Made by a program: the position numbers and the translations under genes. The notes under the pieces are model-generated. The model made no database searches and was not told where the DNA came from. It saw only the letters and a list, made by a program, of their open reading frames with translations. From contig NZ_JAAUWW010000006.1 in the NCBI RefSeq assembly GCF_014694375.1, positions 112,267-176,266 of the forward strand: 64,000 nucleotides of DNA, read 5' to 3'. How positions within the stretch are numbered: position 1 is the stretch's first letter; the number at the start of each line of letters is the position of its first letter. This DNA comes from Vibrio sp. S17_S38. GTDB lineage: Bacteria; Pseudomonadota; Gammaproteobacteria; Enterobacterales; Vibrionaceae. Positions 29,363-42,661 of this stretch are shown piece by piece.

Positions 29363-31033
29363 TTACTCGCCTTTAGCAGCCTTGAATGCGTCAGCCATAG
29401 CGTTACCAAACGAAGATTCATCAACCTTGTTTACAGTCGCCATTGCTTCTTGCTCTTCAGCTTCATCTTTCGCTTTGATAGATAGGTTGATTACGCGGTT
29501 TTTACGGTCTACACCAGTAAATTTCGCTTCAACACTATCACCAACACTGAACACTAGAGATGCATCTTCGATACGATCACGTGCTGCTTCAGAAGCACGA
29601 ATGTAACCTTCAACACCTTCAATTAGTTCAATTGTAGCACCTTTTGCGTCAACTGCAGTCACAGTACCGTTTACAAGAGTACCTTTCTTAGTATCTGCAA
29701 CATATGCATTGAACGGGTCGTTTTCCATTTGCTTAACGCCAAGAGAAATACGCTCACGATCAGCATCTACTGCTAGAACTACTGCAGAAATTTCATCACC
29801 TTTTTTGTAGTCACGAACAGCTTCTTCACCTTGAGCATTCCAAGAAATGTCAGATAGGTGAACTAGACCATCGATACCACCGTCAAGACCGATGAAGATA
29901 CCAAAGTCAGTGATAGACTTAATCTTACCAGTTACTTTGTCGCCTTTAGCTTGCGCTTCAGCAAAAGTCTGCCAAGGGTTAGCTTTACATTGTTTCAAGC
30001 CTAGAGAGATACGACGACGTTCTTCGTCAATCTCAAGAACCATAACTTCAACTTCGTCGCCAACATTAACCACTTTAGATGGGTGAATGTTTTTGTTAGT
30101 CCAATCCATTTCTGAAACGTGTACTAGACCTTCAACGCCTTCTTCGATTTCTACGAAGCAACCGTAATCAGTTAGGTTAGTGATACGGCCAGTCAGTTTG
30201 TGACCTTCTGGGTAACGCTTAGAAATTGCTACCCATGGATCTTCGCCAAGTTGCTTAAGACCTAGAGAAACACGAGTGCGCTCACGGTCAAACTTAAGAA
30301 CTTTAACTAGGATCTCATCACCTACATTTACGATTTCAGATGGGTGCTTAACACGCTTCCAAGCCATATCTGTGATGTGAAGTAGACCGTCTACACCGCC
30401 AAGATCAACGAATGCACCGTAGTCAGTAAGGTTCTTAACGATACCTTTAACTTCAGTACCTTCTTGTAGAGTTTCAAGAAGTTCGTCACGCTCAACACTG
30501 TTTTCAGATTCGATAACAGCACGACGAGAAACAACAACGTTGTTACGTTTCTGATCAAGCTTGATTACTTTGAACTCTAGCTCTTTGTTTTCTAAGTGAG
30601 TTGTATCGCGAATTGGGCGAACATCTACTAGAGAACCAGGAAGGAAAGCACGGATACCGTTTAATTCAACAGTGAAACCGCCTTTAACTTTACCATTGAT
30701 GATACCAACAACAGTTTCAGCATCTTCACAAGCTTTCTCAAGAACGATCCACGCTTCGTGACGCTTAGCTTTCTCACGAGAAAGTTGAGTTTCACCGAAG
30801 CCATCTTCAACCGCATCAAGTGCTACATCTACTTCATCACCAACTACTACTTCAAGTTCGCCAGTAGCGCTCTTGAATTGTTCAGCTGGAATAGCAGATT
30901 CAGATTTAAGGCCTGCGTCAACAAGAACAAAACCGTTCTCGATAGCAACAACAGTACCTTTTACAATAGTACCTGGGCGGAATTCTAGTTCGTTTAGCGA
31001 CTCTTCAAAGAGTTGAGCAAAAGATTCAGTCAT
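29363..31033 (-). CDS. rpsA: 30S ribosomal protein S1
   Basis: A 556-residue protein of standard length with six S1 (OB-fold) domains: two N-terminal ones for ribosome binding and four for mRNA binding, seen as repeats of the [22 protein letters not shown] type (quoted here as [19 protein letters not shown]). S1 recruits mRNA to the ribosome. The ATG at 31033 has no real Shine-Dalgarno sequence, as is typical of the autoregulated rpsA leader. It lies between cmk and ihfB in the conserved order. Confidence 0.98.
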   Translation of the reverse strand: MTESFAQLFEESLNELEFRPGTIVKGTVVAIENGFVLVDAGLKSESAIPAEQFKSATGELEVVVGDEVDVALDAVEDGFGETQLSREKAKRHEAWIVLEKACEDAETVVGIINGKVKGGFTVELNGIRAFLPGSLVDVRPIRDTTHLENKELEFKVIKLDQKRNNVVVSRRAVIESENSVERDELLETLQEGTEVKGIVKNLTDYGAFVDLGGVDGLLHITDMAWKRVKHPSEIVNVGDEILVKVLKFDRERTRVSLGLKQLGEDPWVAISKRYPEGHKLTGRITNLTDYGCFVEIEEGVEGLVHVSEMDWTNKNIHPSKVVNVGDEVEVMVLEIDEERRRISLGLKQCKANPWQTFAEAQAKGDKVTGKIKSITDFGIFIGLDGGIDGLVHLSDISWNAQGEEAVRDYKKGDEISAVVLAVDADRERISLGVKQMENDPFNAYVADTKKGTLVNGTVTAVDAKGATIELIEGVEGYIRASEAARDRIEDASLVFSVGDSVEAKFTGVDRKNRVINLSIKAKDEAEEQEAMATVNKVDESSFGNAMADAFKAAKGE

Positions 31034-31140
31034 TATAATATGATCTTCATTTAATTAAACGTCCATGGGTATCCTACCGCATGGGGTTGATAAATTAGCC
31101 AGTCATCATCCTTGCGACCGACAGTCCTTGTCATCAAGTA
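31034..31140 (-). promoter_or_regulatory. Probable rpsA autoregulatory leader
   Basis: In mRNA sense this region holds several GGA motifs in possible hairpin loops (ACAAGGACTGT, CGCAAGGATG, GGTAGGATACC, CATGGACG) and lacks a standard ribosome binding site before the ATG. This is the layout of the S1 leader in gammaproteobacteria, through which S1 represses its own translation. The fold was not computed. Confidence 0.55.
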
Positions 31141-31201
31141 TTTAACTAAAAGCAGTATCTATTGAGATAATACTCAAATAAAAACCACTCTATGCTAAAA
31201 G

Positions 31202-31882
31202 CTACTTAATGAGTTTAGATTCTATAAATTTTAGCGCTTGTTCTACCACTTGTTCAATAGAAAGTGAGGTAGAATCAATCACTAATGCGTCATCCGCAGG
31301 ACGTAAAGGCGCTACCACTCGATTGCGGTCTCGGTCATCACGCTCTTGAATGTCGCACAAAAGTTGGTCAAAGTTACCACTTAACCCTTTAAGTTGCAAC
31401 TGGTTAAGGCGTCTCTGGGCCCTTTCTTCAGCACTCGCATCAAGGAAAATTTTAGCTTCTGCTTGAGGAAAAACAACGGTTCCCATATCGCGACCATCAG
31501 CAACTAAGCCAGGTTTTACATTAAAAGAACGCTGGCGACGTAATAGTGCTTCTCTCACTCGAGGTAAAGGTGCAATTTTGGATGCGGCATTTCCAGTTTC
31601 TTCTTTACGAAGCTCTTTTGAAACATCCTCCCCTTCCAAAACAACTCTCACTAAGTCACCTTCAGCAATAAATTGTACGTCAAGGTGTGTTGCTATAGGG
31701 ACTAGCGCATCTTCTGATTCCGTATCAACACCATGGTGGATGGCTGCGAGGGCCAGCACTCGATAAAGAGCACCTGAATCTAAAAGATGAAAATTGAGTT
31801 TATTCGCAAGCAACATGCACAGTGTGCCTTTACCTGCACCGCTAGGACCATCAACAGTAATAACCGGATGTTGAGACAACAT
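31202..31882 (-). CDS. cmk: Cytidylate kinase
   Basis: A 226-residue kinase from the ATG at 31882 ([20 protein letters not shown]), which has GGAG before it; the frame upstream is open but non-homologous. It phosphorylates CMP and dCMP. The P-loop is GPSGAGKGT, the CMP-binding region has LLDSGALYR, and [11 protein letters not shown] and RAQRRLNQL are conserved. It lies between aroA and rpsA. Confidence 0.97.
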   Translation of the reverse strand: MLSQHPVITVDGPSGAGKGTLCMLLANKLNFHLLDSGALYRVLALAAIHHGVDTESEDALVPIATHLDVQFIAEGDLVRVVLEGEDVSKELRKEETGNAASKIAPLPRVREALLRRQRSFNVKPGLVADGRDMGTVVFPQAEAKIFLDASAEERAQRRLNQLQLKGLSGNFDQLLCDIQERDDRDRNRVVAPLRPADDALVIDSTSLSIEQVVEQALKFIESKLIK

Positions 31883-31990
31883 AAAAATCTCCGGGGTAAT
31901 AGGAAAATAAAAATATATGAACTTAATAAGATGCAAATTATAACGAAAAATCAGACAGACTTCATATTTAATTAGACTGTAACTAAAGTA

Positions 31991-32014
31991 AAGAGCCTCT
32001 GCTAAAAAGCTCTT
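31991..32014 (-). terminator. Weak hairpin between aroA and cmk
   Basis: AAGAGC at 31991-31996 pairs with GCTCTT at 32009-32014 and a T-rich stretch follows on the minus strand. Confidence 0.4.
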
Positions 32015-32050
32015 CACATTTAACGACTCTCTAAGTTCAGCAATCCTTCA

Positions 32051-33334
32051 TTAACGCAGGCTTAATTCGTTAAATTTTTGAAAATAAGTCGGAAATGTTT
32101 TCGATGTACATTTAGGGTCATTGATCGTCACTGCTGTATCACTCAACGCAATTAACGAAAAGCACATTGCCATACGATGGTCATCATAAGTATCAATTGA
32201 AGCATGGATAAGTTCCTGAGGTGGAGTGATAATAATATAATCATGCCCTTCTTCAACTTCAGCCCCTACTTTACGTAATTCTGTCGCCATCGCAGCCAAT
32301 CGGTCAGTTTCTTTTACTCGCCAATTATAAACGTTACGAATAGCCGTCGTACCTTTTGCAAATAATGCGGTTGTTGCAATGGTCATAGCCGCGTCTGGGA
32401 TATGATTAAAGTCCATATCAATAGCATTAAGCTCTTTACGGCGGCATAAAACATAATCGTCGCCCCATTCTACCTCTGCGCCCATCTGCTCAAGCGCGTT
32501 AGCAAATTGGATATCACCTTGAATACTATTTTTGCCAATACCGGTAACTTTAATTTCTCCGCCTTTAATCGCCGCTGCTGCAAGGAAATACGATGCTGAT
32601 GATGCATCACCTTCCACTAAGAATTCACCCGGGGATTGGTAAGCTTGATTTGCAGGGATCACAAACGTTTGATAATTGTTATTTTCAACATGAACACCAA
32701 ATTTCGCCATAATATCCAACGTAATATCGATATAAGGTTTAGAAACCAACTCACCTTCAATTTCAATTTGGATCTCACCATCAGCAAGTGGCGCTGACAT
32801 TAAAAATGCTGTCAAGAATTGACTTGAAATGGAACCATCAATACGAACAGTTCCTGCTTTTAAACCTGTTGCGGTAATTTTTAACGGTGGATAATTTTCA
32901 TCTTCGAGGTATTGAATATCAGCGCCTGCGGTTCTCAGTGCATCGACTAAGTGACCAATCGGGCGTTCTTTCATTCTTGGTTCGCCCGTTAAAATAAACT
33001 CACCTTGACCTAAACATAAAGCTGCAGCCAATGGGCGCATTGCGGTACCAGCATTACCTAAAAATAATTCGAGTGGCTCTGTGGAAATAAATGCACCACC
33101 TAAGCCTTCTATATCACAGACGGTATTATTTTTAGACAATTCATACTGAACACCTAGCAATGACAAAGCATTCAACATATGGCGAATATCATCACTGTCG
33201 AGTAAATTAGTAAGGCGCGTTTTACCATTTGAAAGCGCCGCTAGTAATAAAGCGCGATTTGAAACGCTTTTTGAACCGGGTAAATTAACTTCCCCTGATA
33301 TTTTATTAATCGGCTTTAGTGTTAGTGTTTCCAT
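32051..33334 (-). CDS. aroA: 3-phosphoshikimate 1-carboxyvinyltransferase (EPSP synthase)
   Basis: A 427-residue class I EPSP synthase that joins phosphoenolpyruvate to shikimate-3-phosphate in aromatic amino acid synthesis. The ATG at 33334 ([11 protein letters not shown]) matches the family start; a TTG nine bases upstream is unlikely. Signatures: [17 protein letters not shown] with the substrate-binding lysine, [13 protein letters not shown], and [17 protein letters not shown]. The NAGTAMRP loop is that of the glyphosate-sensitive class I type. Confidence 0.97.
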   Translation of the reverse strand: METLTLKPINKISGEVNLPGSKSVSNRALLLAALSNGKTRLTNLLDSDDIRHMLNALSLLGVQYELSKNNTVCDIEGLGGAFISTEPLELFLGNAGTAMRPLAAALCLGQGEFILTGEPRMKERPIGHLVDALRTAGADIQYLEDENYPPLKITATGLKAGTVRIDGSISSQFLTAFLMSAPLADGEIQIEIEGELVSKPYIDITLDIMAKFGVHVENNNYQTFVIPANQAYQSPGEFLVEGDASSASYFLAAAAIKGGEIKVTGIGKNSIQGDIQFANALEQMGAEVEWGDDYVLCRRKELNAIDMDFNHIPDAAMTIATTALFAKGTTAIRNVYNWRVKETDRLAAMATELRKVGAEVEEGHDYIIITPPQELIHASIDTYDDHRMAMCFSLIALSDTAVTINDPKCTSKTFPTYFQKFNELSLR

Positions 33335-33479
33335 GCGTAACAACGTCCTTACAAATACAAAATTAATGGCAGATTAACTAAAAAATTCATTCAAGGCTAG
33401 AGCCTGTCGGTATAAGTGTATTTTTCTCATGTTAATAGCTGTAATATCTTCAACTTATGCCCCAGCCAAAGTTTACAAT

Positions 33480-34190
33480 ATGACCATCCATTTACCTTAC
33501 ATTGAAAGTTCAATCACCCCATTTCCAGCGGTTGATACAGCTTTAAATGATCCTGATGGATTACTCGCCTTTGGTGGTGACTTATCGCCAGAACGGATCT
33601 TAAATGCTTATCAACATGGTATATTTCCTTGGTTCTCTCAAGAGGATCCTATTTTATGGTGGAGCCCTTCACACCGAGCAATACTAAAACCATCTGAATT
33701 TACTCCATCTAAAAGTTTAAAAAAATTCTTTAAAAAATCAGGTTATAAAGTGACATTAAATAGCGTCACTAAAGAAATCATTGAATTATGCTCATCTACT
33801 CGCTCTTCCGATGAAACATGGATCACATCAGAGATGAAACAAGCTTATAAAAATTTAGCTGACTTAGGACACTGCCACTCTATCGAGGTATGGCGTGATT
33901 CTGAATTGGTAGGTGGTTTATATGGATTAACTATTGGCCGTGTTTTTTGTGGGGAGTCAATGTTCTCTTTAGAATCGAACGCATCTAAAATTGCCTTCTG
34001 GCACTTATGTGAATATTTTCACTCTATAAAAGGAGAGCTTATTGACTGTCAACTTGAAAACGAACATTTATTAAGCTTAGGTGTGAAAATTGTCCCTCGT
34101 AATTTATTCATTAAGCAGCTAGATCACTTAAAGTTTAAATCAATAAAAAGCGGTGCATTTGCTCCGTGTACTATCACTTTAAATAAATAA
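33480..34190 (+). CDS. aat: Leucyl/phenylalanyl-tRNA-protein transferase
   Basis: A 236-residue enzyme from the ATG at 33480 (MTIHLPYIESS); an upstream in-frame ATG at 33429 adds unrelated residues. It adds Leu or Phe to proteins with N-terminal Lys or Arg and so marks them for ClpS/ClpAP. Conserved: DPDGLLAFGGDLSPERILNAY (part quoted as LLAFGGDLSPERILNAY), GIFPWF, ILWWSPSHRAIL and GLYGLTIGRVFCGESMFS. bpt follows 13 bases later, in one operon. Confidence 0.95.
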   Translation: MTIHLPYIESSITPFPAVDTALNDPDGLLAFGGDLSPERILNAYQHGIFPWFSQEDPILWWSPSHRAILKPSEFTPSKSLKKFFKKSGYKVTLNSVTKEIIELCSSTRSSDETWITSEMKQAYKNLADLGHCHSIEVWRDSELVGGLYGLTIGRVFCGESMFSLESNASKIAFWHLCEYFHSIKGELIDCQLENEHLLSLGVKIVPRNLFIKQLDHLKFKSIKSGAFAPCTITLNK

Positions 34191-34203
34191 GCTATCTACC
34201 ATT

Positions 34204-34896
34204 ATGACAACCACTAAAATCAGAATTGGCTTAACAGAAAACCATGCATGCAGTTATTTACCCGACCAACAAGAACGAATTGCTGTAGTACTGGATGAGG
34301 ATTGTCACACACCTGAACATTATGAGATGTTTCTATCCAATGGATTTCGCCGTAGTGGGAATATGATTTACAAACCCCATTGTGATGAATGTAATGCTTG
34401 CCAGTCAATACGACTCACCGTAAATGACATTCGTTTATCGAAAAGCCAAAAACGTCTCATGAACAAATCAACAGGATTACGTTGGTCTTTTCAAACTGAA
34501 TTAGATCCACTTTGGTTTAATTTATACGAGCAATATATTAATCAACGACATAGTACTGGCAGCATGTTTCCTGCTAATAAAGATACCTTTGACCAGTTCG
34601 CCCGCGCTAGCTGGATGGATATACAATTTCTACATGTCTATCAGGAAGATAAATTAATTGCCGTAGCAATAACTGATACTCTTTCAGATAGTCTTAGTGC
34701 CTTTTATACATTTTTCCAGCCCGATCACCCGCTATCGCTAGGGACACTATGTATTTTATTGCAAATAGAACAATGTAAAAAACAACAAAAGCAATGGCTC
34801 TATTTAGGCTATCAAGTAGATGATTGCCCAGCGATGAATTACAAAGTTCGTTTTCACCACCATCAAAAGCTAGTAAATCAACGTTGGCAAGGGTAG
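34204..34896 (+). CDS. bpt: Aspartate/glutamate leucyltransferase
   Basis: A 230-residue homologue of eukaryotic arginyltransferase ATE1. Bpt, described in Vibrio vulnificus, adds Leu to N-terminal Asp or Glu, completing the N-degron set that Aat begins. Motifs are YLPDQQERIAVVLDE, GFRRSGNMIYKPHCDECNAC with the conserved cysteines (quoted as RRSGNMIYKPHCDECNAC), and DCPAMNYKVRFHHHQKL. It follows aat closely and is absent from E. coli. Confidence 0.94.
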   Translation: MTTTKIRIGLTENHACSYLPDQQERIAVVLDEDCHTPEHYEMFLSNGFRRSGNMIYKPHCDECNACQSIRLTVNDIRLSKSQKRLMNKSTGLRWSFQTELDPLWFNLYEQYINQRHSTGSMFPANKDTFDQFARASWMDIQFLHVYQEDKLIAVAITDTLSDSLSAFYTFFQPDHPLSLGTLCILLQIEQCKKQQKQWLYLGYQVDDCPAMNYKVRFHHHQKLVNQRWQG

Positions 34897-35012
34897 AATA
34901 CGCAACAACTTTGATCTCAGGCTCTATTTTGAATGTGCTTGAGTGTAATTCCCCCTATTTAAACTGCATTTCTCGCAGTTAAAAATAAGCCAAGTTTCGG
35001 TAAGAGGATTAA

Positions 35013-35231
<219 letters not shown>

Positions 35232-35284
35232 TCATTATTACAATGACAATTTGATAGCTTAATGTGTTACCAGATTGAATTAAT

Positions 35285-35317
35285 AAAAAAACCGAAGCTA
35301 TATGCTTCGGTTTTTTA
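35285..35317 (+). terminator. Terminator of infA
   Basis: AAACCGAAGC and GCTTCGGTTT flank a TATAT-type loop; poly-A before and poly-T after make it bidirectional. Confidence 0.92.
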
Positions 35318-35346
35318 TATCTATTTTCTATACTCAGATTTTTAAC

Positions 35347-35372
35347 GTAACTTGAACCTTAATTCAAGCTAC
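35347..35372 (-). terminator. Possible terminator hairpin after clpA
   Basis: GTAACTTGAA (35347-35356) pairs with TTCAAGCTAC (35363-35372) with one G-T type pair, around a six-base loop. On the minus strand it lies 24 bases past the clpA stop, but the T-run is weak. Confidence 0.4.
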
Positions 35373-35395
35373 GCGTAATATAACGACCAACTTGA

Positions 35396-37663
35396 CTATC
35401 CGTGTACAGCTTCTTCTTGATTTGAATAGATAAACTCAAGCTCACCCGCTTTCAAGCCAATTTTGACTGTTCCGCCATCAACTAATGAACCAAATAGTAA
35501 CTCATTGGCAAGTGGCTTTTTAAGTTTATCTTGAATAACACGTCCCATTGGGCGCGCACCCATATTCTTATCGTACCCCAAATGAGCTAACCAATGGCGA
35601 GCCGCTTCAGACACCTCCATTGAAACACCACGCACATCCAATTGTGCCTGTAGTTCAACAATAAACTTATCCACCACTTGATGAATCATATCTTCGCTCA
35701 AACTGTTGAACCAAATAATATTATCTAGGCGGTTTCTAAATTCAGGCGTAAATATTTTCTTAATCTCAGACATCGCATCATGGCTATTATCTTGTTGAAT
35801 CAAACCGATTGATTGACGCTCTGTTTCCTTCACCCCAGCATTAGTTGTCATCACTAATATAACATTACGGAAATCGGCTTTACGGCCATTATTGTCTGTC
35901 AGAGTACCATTATCCATTACCTGCAATAATAGATTGAAAATATCACCATGAGCTTTTTCTATCTCATCAAGTAATACAACTGAATGAGGGTGTTTAATCA
36001 CCGCATCCGTTAATAAGCCACCTTGATCATAACCAACATAACCAGGAGGAGCACCAATTAAACGGCTAACTGAATGACGCTCACCATACTCAGACATATC
36101 AAAACGTAACAGCTCTACACCCATCAATTTAGACAACTGCACTGTTACTTCCGTTTTACCCACCCCTGTAGGGCCTGCAAATAAGAATGAACCGACAGGC
36201 TTATGCTCATGCCCTAACCCTGCTCGAGTAAGTTTGATCGCTTCACATAGAACATCAATAGCCGGATCTTGTCCGAACACTAGCATTTTCAACCGTTGGT
36301 CAAGTTTTGATAGCACTTCTTTATCTGAAGAAGATACTGACTTTTCCGGTATCCGAGCCATTTTGGCAACAATGGATTCAATATCTGCAACGTTCACTGT
36401 TTTTTTACGCTTATTGGCAGGAGCTAAACGACAGCGAGCCCCTGCTTCATCCATCACATCGATAGCTTTATCTGGTAAATGACGCTCATTTATATATTTA
36501 GCCGAAAGCTCAACTGCTGCACGCAAAGCTTTATTCGTAAAACGAACTTCATGGTGCTCTTCATATTTAGACTTTAGACCAATAAGAATTTTAGTCGTAT
36601 CGTCAATTGAAGGCTCCAATATATCGATCTTTTGGAAGCGACGAGCAAGCGCCCTTTCTTTTTCAAAAATCGAATTAAACTCTTGGTATGTAGTTGAGCC
36701 GATACAACGTAATTTACCATTACTCAATAATGGTTTAATTAGGTTAGCAGCATCAACCTGCCCACCAGATGCGGCACCAGCCCCTATAATGGTATGAATT
36801 TCATCAATAAATAAAATGGTATCTTTTTCTTTTTCCAGCTGCTTTAAAATGGTCTTAAACCGCTTTTCAAAATCACCACGATATTTCGTGCCAGCAAGTA
36901 ATGAGCCTATATCTAATGAATAAATAACGCTGTCTTTAATAATGTCAGGCACTTGGCCTTCAACTATCCGCCAAGCTAGCCCTTCAGCAATTGCCGTTTT
37001 ACCGACTCCAGCCTCACCAACAAGCAATGGATTATTTTTGCGACGACGACACAAAACTTGAATTGTTCTTTCAAGTTCTGAATCACGGCCAATAAGAGGA
37101 TCTATTTGACCTTTTTTCGCAATTTCATTTAAGTTAGTTGCAAAATTATCAAGGCGTTCATCCGAATTGCTCTCTGGTGCTTGCTCTTCATTAAAAGCAC
37201 CGCTCGAATTTGAACTCACATCATCATCAACTTTTCTTATTCCGTGAGAAATAAAATTAACAATATCTAAGCGACTAATATCATTTTTTTTCAGTAAATA
37301 AGCCGCATGCGATTCTTGTTCACTAAAAATAGCAACTAGGACATTGGCTCCTGCCACTTCACTACGACCAGATGATTGAACATGGAAAACGGCTCGTTGC
37401 AACACGCGTTGAAAACTGAGTGTTGGCTGAGTTTCACGCTCTTCATCAGCTTCAATAATTAAAGGTGTAGTTTGATCGATAAAAACATCAAGTTCTTGGC
37501 GTAATATTTCAATATCGGCTTGGCATGCAGATAAAGCTTCATTGGCTGATGGGTTATCGAGTAAAGCCAGTAGAAGATGTTCCACCGTCATAAACTCATG
37601 GCGCTTTTGTCTTGCTCTTACAAATGCAGTGTTCAAGCTTGTTTCTAATTCTTTATTTAGCAT
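35396..37663 (-). CDS. clpA: ATP-dependent Clp protease ATP-binding subunit ClpA
   Basis: A 755-residue Hsp100 unfoldase from the ATG at 37663 ([14 protein letters not shown]), preceded by GGAGG; a longer frame begins at 37684. The N-domain (1-145) binds ClpS, followed by an acidic linker. AAA+ domain 1 has Walker A GEAGVGKT at 216-223 and domain 2 has GPTGVGKT near 490. The C-terminal part carries the IGL-type loop region for ClpP docking ([10 protein letters not shown]). It unfolds N-degron substrates for ClpP. clpS lies upstream on the same strand. Confidence 0.97.
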   Translation of the reverse strand: MLNKELETSLNTAFVRARQKRHEFMTVEHLLLALLDNPSANEALSACQADIEILRQELDVFIDQTTPLIIEADEERETQPTLSFQRVLQRAVFHVQSSGRSEVAGANVLVAIFSEQESHAAYLLKKNDISRLDIVNFISHGIRKVDDDVSSNSSGAFNEEQAPESNSDERLDNFATNLNEIAKKGQIDPLIGRDSELERTIQVLCRRRKNNPLLVGEAGVGKTAIAEGLAWRIVEGQVPDIIKDSVIYSLDIGSLLAGTKYRGDFEKRFKTILKQLEKEKDTILFIDEIHTIIGAGAASGGQVDAANLIKPLLSNGKLRCIGSTTYQEFNSIFEKERALARRFQKIDILEPSIDDTTKILIGLKSKYEEHHEVRFTNKALRAAVELSAKYINERHLPDKAIDVMDEAGARCRLAPANKRKKTVNVADIESIVAKMARIPEKSVSSSDKEVLSKLDQRLKMLVFGQDPAIDVLCEAIKLTRAGLGHEHKPVGSFLFAGPTGVGKTEVTVQLSKLMGVELLRFDMSEYGERHSVSRLIGAPPGYVGYDQGGLLTDAVIKHPHSVVLLDEIEKAHGDIFNLLLQVMDNGTLTDNNGRKADFRNVILVMTTNAGVKETERQSIGLIQQDNSHDAMSEIKKIFTPEFRNRLDNIIWFNSLSEDMIHQVVDKFIVELQAQLDVRGVSMEVSEAARHWLAHLGYDKNMGARPMGRVIQDKLKKPLANELLFGSLVDGGTVKIGLKAGELEFIYSNQEEAVHG

Positions 37664-37740
37664 AGCTACCTCCCCAAAGAACAACTTACTTTATTTAGAC
37701 TCTATATAGGATCTATCAAGTCAAGTCTTAGCCAGGTTGT

Positions 37741-38061
37741 TTACACCTGTTCCATAGTACACAACAAAGGATGTTCATTTTGTCTAGCATGCATAGAAAC
37801 TTGCATAACTTTTGTTTCTGCAACCTCAGCAGTAAAAGTGCCACAAATTGCCTTACCATCAAAATGTACTTTCAACATCACTTGTGTCGCACTCTCCAAA
37901 TCCATGGAGAAAAATCGATTCAAAATTTCAATCACAAAATCCATCGGAGTATAATCATCGTTATTCAGAATTACGTGATACATCGCCGGTGGTTTTACCT
38001 TCGTTTTTTCAATTTCCAGAAGGTCAAAATCTGGTGAAGACCATTGATATTTATTACTCAT
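37741..38061 (-). CDS. clpS: ATP-dependent Clp protease adaptor ClpS
   Basis: A 106-residue adaptor. The conserved core reads [20 protein letters not shown] (residues about 28-47), with the DD-YTP motif that binds N-terminal Leu, Phe, Tyr or Trp and hands the substrate to ClpA. Its C-terminal [14 protein letters not shown] is typical. It lies 77 bases upstream of clpA and probably shares its transcript. Confidence 0.97.
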   Translation of the reverse strand: MSNKYQWSSPDFDLLEIEKTKVKPPAMYHVILNNDDYTPMDFVIEILNRFFSMDLESATQVMLKVHFDGKAICGTFTAEVAETKVMQVSMHARQNEHPLLCTMEQV

Positions 38062-38431
38062 TATAAAATTCTACTTTATTTACCACTTCGACATCTTACC
38101 CATAATGGTTTCATCATAAGCTAATCAAATCGTCTTCTAATTTAGAGACTAATGCACCAATTGTATCCCTGCAAATAAAAGATTGCTATTCACAAAACAT
38201 TGCTGTCATTTCGCTCAAAAAAACACCTAAGCATTCATTCTATCTATACGTTTTGATTATAACCACAAGCTCAATAGTTAATGAAAAGTTAAATATATAT
38301 CTCGTATTTTGTTATTGTCAGGGCAATTATCACTCAAAACTATTGACTGTTGCTTGTGATTGGCTAAATTGTGTTCTGAGGGGTTAAAAAATTAACCGTT
38401 GTCATCGTAACAAGCATGAGGGACGTACAGC
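38062..38431. promoter_or_regulatory. Divergent clpS-cspD intergenic region
   Basis: About 370 AT-rich bases holding the divergent promoters of clpS and cspD. A small perfect hairpin, GGTTAA-AAAA-TTAACC at 38382-38397, lies about 35 bases before the cspD start, in what would be its mRNA leader. No other gene-like feature is seen. Confidence 0.45.
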
Positions 38432-38649
38432 ATGGCTACAGGAACAGTTAAATGGTTTAACAATGCCAAGGGATTTGGATTTATCTGCCCGGAAGGCGAA
38501 GAAGGGATATCTTTGCCCACTATTCAACAATTAAGATGGATGGATACCGTACATTAAAAGCAGGACAACAAGTATCCTACGAAGTTGAAAAAGGACCTAA
38601 AGGCTCTCATGCAAGCTTAGTTATGCCTGTCGATGATCAAAGTAAATAA
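38432..38649 (+). pseudogene. cspD: Cold shock-like protein CspD, reading frame broken by one missing base
   Basis: The ATG at 38432, with a GAGGGAC ribosome binding site, starts MATGTVKWFNNAKGFGFICP, a clear CspD. After EGEE the frame is lost at a G-run (38504-38506). Adding one G restores GDIFAHYSTIKMDGYRTLKA and then GPKGSHASLVMPVDDQ up to the stop at 38647-38649, a 72-residue protein of normal CspD length. As written the product would stop after 41 residues and lack the second RNA-binding motif. CspD is a stationary-phase inhibitor of replication. The lesion could be a real mutation or an error in the sequence. It sits divergent to clpS as in relatives. Confidence 0.88.
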
Positions 38650-38683
38650 CTTTTAAACATCCTATACAAGATTGATCACCATT

Positions 38684-38711
38684 AAGAGCGACATTTGAGT
38701 CGCTTTTTTAT
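38684..38711 (+). terminator. Terminator of cspD
   Basis: AGCGAC (38687-38692) pairs with GTCGCT (38699-38704), followed by TTTTTTATTATTT. It sits between cspD and the convergent HD-GYP gene. Confidence 0.85.
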
Positions 38712-38714
38712 TAT

Positions 38715-39311
38715 TTAACTAAAGTCTTTCAATTGTTGTTGCCATTGTGCTGCCGAGTTTAAAAAGGCATCAACAATCGTAGGATCAAACGACTTACCTC
38801 GCTCATCAATAATATGCTGCTTTACGTTATCAAAGCTATTAGCCTCTCTGTAAGTTCTATTACTCGTTGTCAATGCTTCAAACACATCGGCAATAGTGAC
38901 AATTCTAGCAGCGAGAGGAATATCATTCTCTGATAATCCTAAAGGATAACCGCTACCATCATATTTTTCATGATGGTATAAAATAATATCGCGAACTATC
39001 TCGGCAGTTTTATCGTCGCATTCATGCGGTACCTGATTGAAATAAGTCAATCCAAGCTCCGGATGTTTTTTCATCAGAAGAAATTGATGCCTATTCAATT
39101 TATTAGGACTAGACAATATCGATTTAGGAATAAATTTCTTACCTATATCATGCCACTTCGCACCAAGTATGACGGCCTGCTGAAATTCGTCAGTAATAGA
39201 CGGAACGCTTTTCGCCAACTCAGCAACTAAAATAGAGGTATAGCACGCTGTATTTTGAATATGATTAATATAGATAGGAGAGTCAAAATCTAGATACAAA
39301 GGTTGAGACAT
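38715..39311 (-). CDS. Stand-alone HD-GYP domain phosphohydrolase
   Basis: A 198-residue soluble protein consisting of little more than an HD-GYP domain. The metal-binding HD is in KWHDIGKKFIP (H54, D55), followed by HHEKYDGSGYP (113-123) and ADVFEALTTSNRTYR (141-155). HD-GYP proteins commonly hydrolyse cyclic di-GMP; all key residues are here, so activity is plausible. There is no receiver, PAS or membrane domain, so any signal input must come from partners. It lies between cspD and icd. Confidence 0.88.
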   Translation of the reverse strand: MSQPLYLDFDSPIYINHIQNTACYTSILVAELAKSVPSITDEFQQAVILGAKWHDIGKKFIPKSILSSPNKLNRHQFLLMKKHPELGLTYFNQVPHECDDKTAEIVRDIILYHHEKYDGSGYPLGLSENDIPLAARIVTIADVFEALTTSNRTYREANSFDNVKQHIIDERGKSFDPTIVDAFLNSAAQWQQQLKDFS

Positions 39312-39370
39312 AATAAATCAATTGATAAAGACGTGAACAGATAACACTTAGTAACATATTTAAAATCATA

Positions 39371-39397
39371 AAAAAAGCGGCTCATTATAAGCCGCTT
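39371..39397 (-). terminator. Terminator of icd
   Basis: On the minus strand AAGCGGCT/AGCCGCTT forms a tight stem followed by a run of seven T, 30 bases past the icd stop codon. Confidence 0.9.
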
Positions 39398-39426
39398 GTA
39401 TATTTGATCAATATTAGTTGATTCTA

Positions 39427-41679
<2,253 letters not shown>

Positions 41680-41743
41680 CTATAGAGTTCGAACAGCCGA
41701 AATGTTGGGAGTTGGCTGCGTGACTGTAGAAGAGATGGGTTTA

Positions 41744-41754
41744 CCCCTCCCCCC
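41744..41754 (-). repeat. C/G-rich homopolymer tract in the icd leader
   Basis: CCCCTCCCCCC on the plus strand (GGGGGGAGGGG in the icd mRNA sense), about 75 to 85 bases upstream of the icd ATG, bordered by GGTTTACC-like and GGTTTTTACC sequences. Such a tract is conspicuous in this AT-rich DNA. Confidence 0.6.
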
Positions 41755-41913
41755 GGTTTTTACCGATAATAGAACATATTAAATTAAACAAAATTCGTTT
41801 CTGCATCTATTATCTGTACAATCTTCATTTTCAGTGCGCTCCATACTAGATCAAATCTGAGATTTTTAAAACTTACTCACCCAGTTTGTTTACATTTTTG
41901 CAAGGTACTTAAC

Positions 41914-42606
41914 ATGACAGCCCTTTCTCGAACATCAAACAAATCAAAAACCTCAAGTTCGTTTAAAACACAATCTAAGTTTAAAAAGGGTTCTATAAAT
42001 AAAAATCTAAGCTACAAACATCAAGAAATAAAACCAAAAAAAATCTCAAAATCAGAACGCATTGTGCTGTTATTTAACAAACCGTATGACACACTAAGCC
42101 AATTTACGGATGGTAACGGACGTAAAACATTAGCTGATTTTATTGATATAAAGGAAGTTTACGCTGCTGGTAGATTAGATCGCGATAGTGAAGGTTTAAT
42201 GGTGCTGACCAATGATGGCGTATTACAAGCCAAGATCACGCAACCACAATCTAAATCCCCTAAGACCTATTGGGTGCAAGTTGAAGGTGTACCAAGTGAA
42301 TTAGATCTAGATAAACTTCGTCAAGGCGTTGAACTCAAAGATGGAATGACCTTACCTGCCAAAGTTGAATTAATATCAAAACCAGATATTGAAGAAAGAA
42401 ACCCACCCGTTCGTTTTCGCGCCGCTATTCCAACAACGTGGCTCTGTATTACGATTATCGAAGGAAGAAACCGTCAAGTTCGCCGCATGACGGCCAACAT
42501 AGGTTTTCCGACACTTAGACTGATTCGGTGTTCGATTGGGGAATGGGATTTAGGCGATTTACAGCCTGGTAAATATCACGTTTTATCACTAGCAAGAAAG
42601 GTGTAA
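41914..42606 (+). CDS. rluE: 23S rRNA pseudouridine(2457) synthase RluE
   Basis: A 230-residue RsuA-family pseudouridine synthase. After a basic, Ser/Lys-rich N-terminal extension of about 46 residues, the catalytic domain begins [20 protein letters not shown], with the catalytic Asp in [40 protein letters not shown] (second half quoted as [17 protein letters not shown]) is also conserved. It modifies helix 89 of 23S rRNA. It is divergent from icd and upstream of mnmA; nudJ, which lies between them in E. coli, is missing. Confidence 0.94.
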   Translation: MTALSRTSNKSKTSSSFKTQSKFKKGSINKNLSYKHQEIKPKKISKSERIVLLFNKPYDTLSQFTDGNGRKTLADFIDIKEVYAAGRLDRDSEGLMVLTNDGVLQAKITQPQSKSPKTYWVQVEGVPSELDLDKLRQGVELKDGMTLPAKVELISKPDIEERNPPVRFRAAIPTTWLCITIIEGRNRQVRRMTANIGFPTLRLIRCSIGEWDLGDLQPGKYHVLSLARKV

Positions 42607-42661
42607 CCACAGATGAGTTTCTGCTAGAATCTCGCCCAGTTAAATTAAGTGGTATTCATAG

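Noticed and set aside
35232..35395. tRNA gene beside infA, as in E. coli (serW)
   Set aside because: No acceptor stem, anticodon arm or T-loop consensus; only terminator hairpins are present.
38490..38520. Programmed frameshift in cspD
   Set aside because: No slippery heptamer, downstream structure or internal Shine-Dalgarno at the site; a simple one-base loss explains it.
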